From the NCBI GenBank assembly GCA_047975025.1, contig JBKECY010000019.1, positions 1-25,885 of the forward strand: a stretch of DNA of 25,885 nt, in the 5' to 3' direction. Of this stretch, positions 22,323 to 25,885 are shown piece by piece. Source of the DNA: JBKECY01 sp047975025. Lineage in GTDB: Bacteria > Bacillota > Clostridia > Lachnospirales > Lachnospiraceae. The notes under the pieces were generated by a model, which did not search any database, was not told the DNA's origin, and saw only the letters and a program-made list of their open reading frames with translations. A program made the translations under genes and the position numbers. The number at the start of each line of letters is the position of its first letter. Position 1 is the stretch's first letter.

Positions 22323-24182
22323 ATGAAAAAGAAAGAAACACCTCAAGCGAAGACCGGCCTCCCCAGACTTTTGGAACTCGCCGGCCCTAGGAAAAAAGAC
22401 CTTACACTGGCATGTCTGCTCTCCCTGCTCTCGACGGCAGCCAGACTGGTTCCTTTTTTTACTATTTATGGCATTGTACGCGAAATCGTGCTGCACTACA
22501 CCAACATGGAAGCACTGAATGCTTCTTACCTGCTGACACTTGCTGTTGTCACTGCCGCAGCGGCCATACTCTATGGTATCTGCAGTTTTACCTCCGGTAT
22601 CTGCTCTCACAGGGCAGCCTTTAACATACTCTACGAGCTGCGTGTGCAGCTGCTGGAAAAGCTGGGCAGACTGCCTTCCGGGTATTTTACCCATACAACG
22701 CAAGGGGCACTCAAGAAGCTGATTACCAGCGATGTGGAGAAAATCGAGGAATTTATAGCACACCACATAGCTGATACGGTATCTGCGATTGCACTGCCGC
22801 TTCTTACCTTTGTATTTCTGTTTGTCATGGATTGGCGGCTGGGGCTGGCAACTCTTCTGCCCTTTTTCCTGGCTTTGTTCCTACTTGCGGCAGGTCTGAA
22901 GCATCCGGACGGCGCAGAAACGCAGAAGAAAATGTTTCGCACCCGCGAACGTATGAACGGCACCATTGTAGAATATGTTCATGGAATGCCGGTCGTCAAG
23001 ATCTTCAATCGTACCATAGCAGCCTTTTCGCGCTTTGGAAACGATATCGAGAATTACAGCCGTACGATTGAGGAAACTGCCTACTTCTTCGCCCCCCGTA
23101 TGGGTGTCTACTATGCCTCCATGGGCGCACAGCTTCTGTTCATTCTCCCCGCTTCATTGGTACTGCTCGCTTCTGCGCCTTCTTACCAGACTTTCCTGCC
23201 TATGGTCTTCTTATTCTTTCTGGTTGGAGCCGGTCTCAAAGAACCTTTAGAGAATATGATGATCATGGCTCTCTCTACCAAAGAAATTGGAATTGGTGTA
23301 GACCGAATGGACGCGCTGTTACAGGAGCCGGAGCTTAGTGTCGCCTCCGAAACGAAACGCCCTGTATCCTATGATATTACTTTTGACAAAGTTTCCTTCG
23401 CCTATGACAACCGGGAGGTACAAGCTGTCGATGCCGTCAGTTTTGTCCTGCCGGAAGGCCCAATCACAGGCCTTGCCGGTCCCTCAGGCGGCGGTAAATC
23501 CACAATCGCCTCATTACTTCTTCACTTTTATGAAGTACAAGGCGGTTCTATCAAAATCGGAGGTATTGACATACGCTCCATCTCCTCAGGGGATCTGATG
23601 GAAATGATCGGCTATGTGTTCCAGGACTCTGTTGTATTCCAAAAATCCATTGAGGAAAACATTCGTATGGGCAACCGCAATGCTTCCTTCGAGGACATCT
23701 GCGCAGCTGCCAAGGCCGCCAATATTCATGATGTTATTACGCGTCTGCCCGAAGGCTATGCCACCGTTCTTGGAGAAAAGAACACCAGTCTAAGCGGCGG
23801 CGAAAAACAGCGGATTGCCATTGCACGTGTTTTTCTAAAAAATCCCCCTATCATCATTCTGGATGAGGCCACTGCCTATGCAGATGCGGAAAACGAAAGT
23901 ATCATTCAGGAATCCTTTGCCCGTCTGACCTCTGAGAAAACCGTACTGGTTATTGCACACAGACTGAAAACAATTCAAAACGCTGACAAGATACTCTTGG
24001 TAGACAAAGGACGGCTTGTTTCCGAAGGCGCACACGAGACATTGCTTCAACAAAGCCCACTGTACCAGACCATGATTGCCGCGAATGAGCGCAGGGATGC
24101 CTGGAGCATCCGTCAGACTATACCAACCATAGAGGAGGATACCCATGAAGATTTCAAAATGGTTCAGACAAATTACATTTAA
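22323..24182 (+). CDS. ABC exporter half-transporter 1 (membrane plus ATPase domains)
   Basis: A 619-residue fused transporter with about six transmembrane helices in the first 320 residues, then a nucleotide-binding domain. Walker A is GPSGGGKST (386-394), the Q-loop is YVFQDSVVF, the signature LSGGEKQR begins at 490, Walker B is IIILDEATAYAD and the H-loop is IAHRLKTI. The coupling segment VVKIFNRTIAAFSRF is typical of type IV exporters. I start at 22323, preceded by GAAAGG; a 27-residue upstream extension would begin at the transcript start. Its 3' end overlaps the next gene by 38 bases, so the two halves probably form a heterodimer. Pairs like this move drugs, peptides or siderophore-like compounds, and a TetR partner favours drug or metabolite efflux. 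Confidence 0.92.
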   Translation: MKKKETPQAKTGLPRLLELAGPRKKDLTLACLLSLLSTAARLVPFFTIYGIVREIVLHYTNMEALNASYLLTLAVVTAAAAILYGICSFTSGICSHRAAFNILYELRVQLLEKLGRLPSGYFTHTTQGALKKLITSDVEKIEEFIAHHIADTVSAIALPLLTFVFLFVMDWRLGLATLLPFFLALFLLAAGLKHPDGAETQKKMFRTRERMNGTIVEYVHGMPVVKIFNRTIAAFSRFGNDIENYSRTIEETAYFFAPRMGVYYASMGAQLLFILPASLVLLASAPSYQTFLPMVFLFFLVGAGLKEPLENMMIMALSTKEIGIGVDRMDALLQEPELSVASETKRPVSYDITFDKVSFAYDNREVQAVDAVSFVLPEGPITGLAGPSGGGKSTIASLLLHFYEVQGGSIKIGGIDIRSISSGDLMEMIGYVFQDSVVFQKSIEENIRMGNRNASFEDICAAAKAANIHDVITRLPEGYATVLGEKNTSLSGGEKQRIAIARVFLKNPPIIILDEATAYADAENESIIQESFARLTSEKTVLVIAHRLKTIQNADKILLVDKGRLVSEGAHETLLQQSPLYQTMIAANERRDAWSIRQTIPTIEEDTHEDFKMVQTNYI

Positions 24183-25824
24183 CCAGACCAAACGTTTCGC
24201 AAAATTATGTGGATGGGTGTTTTTTGACAATTATATCGCTTCCATTCCCTATGCCGTCATGCTGCTGGCCGTATTTGTACTCTTGACACCGCTCACAGAC
24301 AGTTCCCCAACGATTCCTGTGACACAGATACTGATCTTGTGTGGTGTGCTCGCTGTGCAGACGGTCTTGTATTACTTTATCTCCCGCCGCTCCTATATCA
24401 CAAGCTGTGTGGGCTTTGCTGATGTCATACGGGATGCACGCCTCTCTATGGGAGAGCAGCTGCGCTTACTGCCCATGGGTTTTTATAACCGCAGAGATGC
24501 CGGAGACCTCTCCACCGTCTTGCTGCGCGATTATGATACCGTAGAGCAGAACGCTAACAGCCTGCTTCCGCGCTTTATGACAGCCGCCGCCCGCCTCAGC
24601 CTCTCCATCATCGTTTTGTCCATCTTCGACTGGCGCATGATGCTGGCAACCTTGATCAGCATTCCTCTTTGTATCCCGTTTGCCGTAATGAGCTACCGCA
24701 GACTTTCGCATAAGAATGAGGATTTGCTTCGTGTACAACAGAAGAATTCTTCACACATTCTGGAGTTTGTTGCCGGAATTCAGACTCTGAAAGCCTTTAA
24801 TCAGACCGGGGAAATGTTCGATTCTGTCAAGGATTCCTGCGCACGCTTAAGAGAAAAATCCATTGCCCTTGAATCCGCTTCCGCTCCGATTGGTATATTT
24901 GCCAGAGCGATTTTGAACTGCGGAACTGCGATTGTCATCTCTGCCGGAACTTACATGCTGCTGCGCGGCTCTTTGTCAGCGCTCGTGCTCATCGTATTTT
25001 TATTGCTGGCGCTCAATCTCTATGGACCGATTATGACGCTGCTGGGTATGGTCGTTAACATGACACGGCTGACACATTGTTCCAGCCGCATTCAGGATAT
25101 CTTCGATGAACCATTACTCTCCGGTAGTGCCTCTGCCTGCGCGCCCGAAAATTTCGATATTACCTTCGAGAAAGTTTCTTTCTCCTATGGCAGCAGCGAA
25201 GTACTGCACAATCTTTCATTGACCATCCCTGAGAAATCTCTGACTGCACTCATCGGCCCCTCAGGCTCCGGTAAATCAACCATTATTAAATTGATTGCCC
25301 GCTTCTGGGATACCGACAAAGGCACGACCCGCTTAGGGGGCATTCCTGTCGGTGTGCTTTCCCCGGATGACCTCTTGCAGCATATCAGCATGGTCTTTCA
25401 GGACGTCTATTTATTCAATGATACCATTGAAGAGAATATTCGTATGGGAAATGCTTCGGCCACGCAGGAAGAGATCATCACAGCAGCAAAACAGGCCGCG
25501 TGCCATGAGTTCATCCTATCACTGCCTGAAGGATATCAAACGATTGTGGGGGAAGGCGGAAGTACTCTCTCCGGGGGCGAAAAACAGCGCATCTCAATTG
25601 CCCGCGCCCTCCTAAAAGATGCCCCTGTTGTCCTGCTTGATGAGGCTACCGCAAGCTTGGATTCTGAAAATGAAATACTGATACAGCAAGCACTAAATGC
25701 GCTGGTAAAAGAGAAGACCGTCGTACTGATTGCACACAGACTGCATTCCATACAGCACGCAGACCATGGAGTGCCCCCCGATCTTTGTACCAGTGGAAGA
25801 GTTAGTTTTGATATGATAAACTAA
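24145..25824 (+). pseudogene. ABC exporter half-transporter 2, C-terminus cut by IS insertion
   Basis: It begins MKISKWFRQITF with GAGGAGG upstream, inside the end of gene 1. Six helices are followed by Walker A GPSGSGKST (371-379), Q-loop SMVFQDVYLF, signature LSGGEKQR (475-482), Walker B VVLLDEATASLD and H-loop His531 in IAHRLHSIQHAD. The terminal repeat of the IS begins at 25772, after codon 542. From there the frame reads 17 IS-encoded residues (VPPDLCTSGRVSFDMIN) to a stop. Only the final 30-50 residues usual for this domain are lost, all catalytic motifs remain, and partial function is possible. Stability and dimer contacts may be impaired, so it is best treated as interrupted. Confidence 0.88.
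25772..25794 (+). repeat. Left terminal inverted repeat of the right IS copy
   Basis: It opens TGCCCCCCGATCTTTGTACC. The complement of 95-116 has one C fewer and T for C at one place. Similarity continues into GTTAGT (25801-25806), which has a counterpart in the left copy. Confidence 0.85.
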
Positions 25825-25844
25825 CAAAAAGGAGCAGTACAAAA

Positions 25845-25885
25845 ATGGGAAAAGCAAGGTACACAACGGAGCAAATCATCGTCAA
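25845..25885 (+). CDS. IS3-family transposase OrfA, N-terminus only
   Basis: The frame reads MGKARYTTEQIIV and continues past the window. This opening matches IS3-family OrfA proteins (HTH_Tnp_1 type), whose N-terminus is a helix-turn-helix that binds the IS ends. AAAGGAGC lies 10 bases upstream. Thirteen residues are too few to name the IS. Confidence 0.75.
   Translation, partial: MGKARYTTEQIIV

Larger units (their letters stand above)
25772..25885 (+). mobile_element. Left end of an IS3-like insertion sequence (partial)
   Basis: The element begins with TG at 25772, directly inside the ABC exporter gene, with an inverted repeat matching the IS end at 95-116. It has a short A/T-rich leader, a Shine-Dalgarno sequence (AAAGGAGC) and the beginning of orfA. 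It runs off the window. Target duplication cannot be checked because the other end is not present. Confidence 0.82.

Noticed and set aside
1..25885. CRISPR arrays, tRNA or rRNA genes
   Set aside because: No regularly spaced direct repeats, cloverleaf-like TTCGA-containing segments or rRNA signature stretches were seen in the intergenic regions.

Overview
The window looks like part of a Gram-positive gut-type Clostridia chromosome, most plausibly Lachnospiraceae. This is inferred from strong AGGAGG-type ribosome binding sites, TTGACA/TATAAT-type promoters, two lipoprotein solute-binding proteins, a YesM/YesN-type two-component pair, a PucR-type regulator and mixed, moderate base composition. 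No rRNA, tRNA or CRISPR array was seen. About 115 bases at each end belong to the same IS3-like insertion sequence, in direct orientation. The right-hand copy has cut off the last gene. This suggests either a segment flanked by two copies, or a contig that was broken at a multicopy IS.

Layout. 1-116: right end of an IS copy. 203-1993 (minus): nitroreductase, flavin reductase-like protein and YdcF-family membrane protein, one operon with its own promoter and terminator. 2163-10274 (plus): a sugar-uptake and sensing block made of an RbsA-type ATPase, an RbsC-type permease, an AraF-like binding lipoprotein, a uroporphyrinogen-decarboxylase-superfamily enzyme that is not a haem enzyme, a sensor histidine kinase and an AraC-type response regulator. 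10293-11315: a new 55-residue Cys-rich ORF, a pair of strong hairpins (possible small RNA or leader) and an HD-domain gene with an in-frame TGA at codon 10.

11326-18296 (minus): a nickel/peptide-class ABC importer (two ATPases, binding lipoprotein, two permeases) transcribed together with a class I methyltransferase. Just upstream lies a second transcription unit with an 82-residue helical protein and a second, homologous methyltransferase. A C5-N2-G5 palindrome touches the -35 box of the importer promoter and resembles CsoR/RcnR-type metal-repressor operators. Together these suggest uptake of a metal complex or another small molecule that the methyltransferases make or modify. This is the best candidate for an undescribed system here.

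18682-21469 (plus): a PucR-type regulator and an aldo/keto reductase with two ferredoxin-like 4Fe-4S motifs. 21510-25824: a TetR repressor (minus) diverging from two overlapping half-size ABC exporters (plus). The second exporter is truncated after its H-loop by the right-hand IS, whose orfA begins at 25845 and runs off the window.
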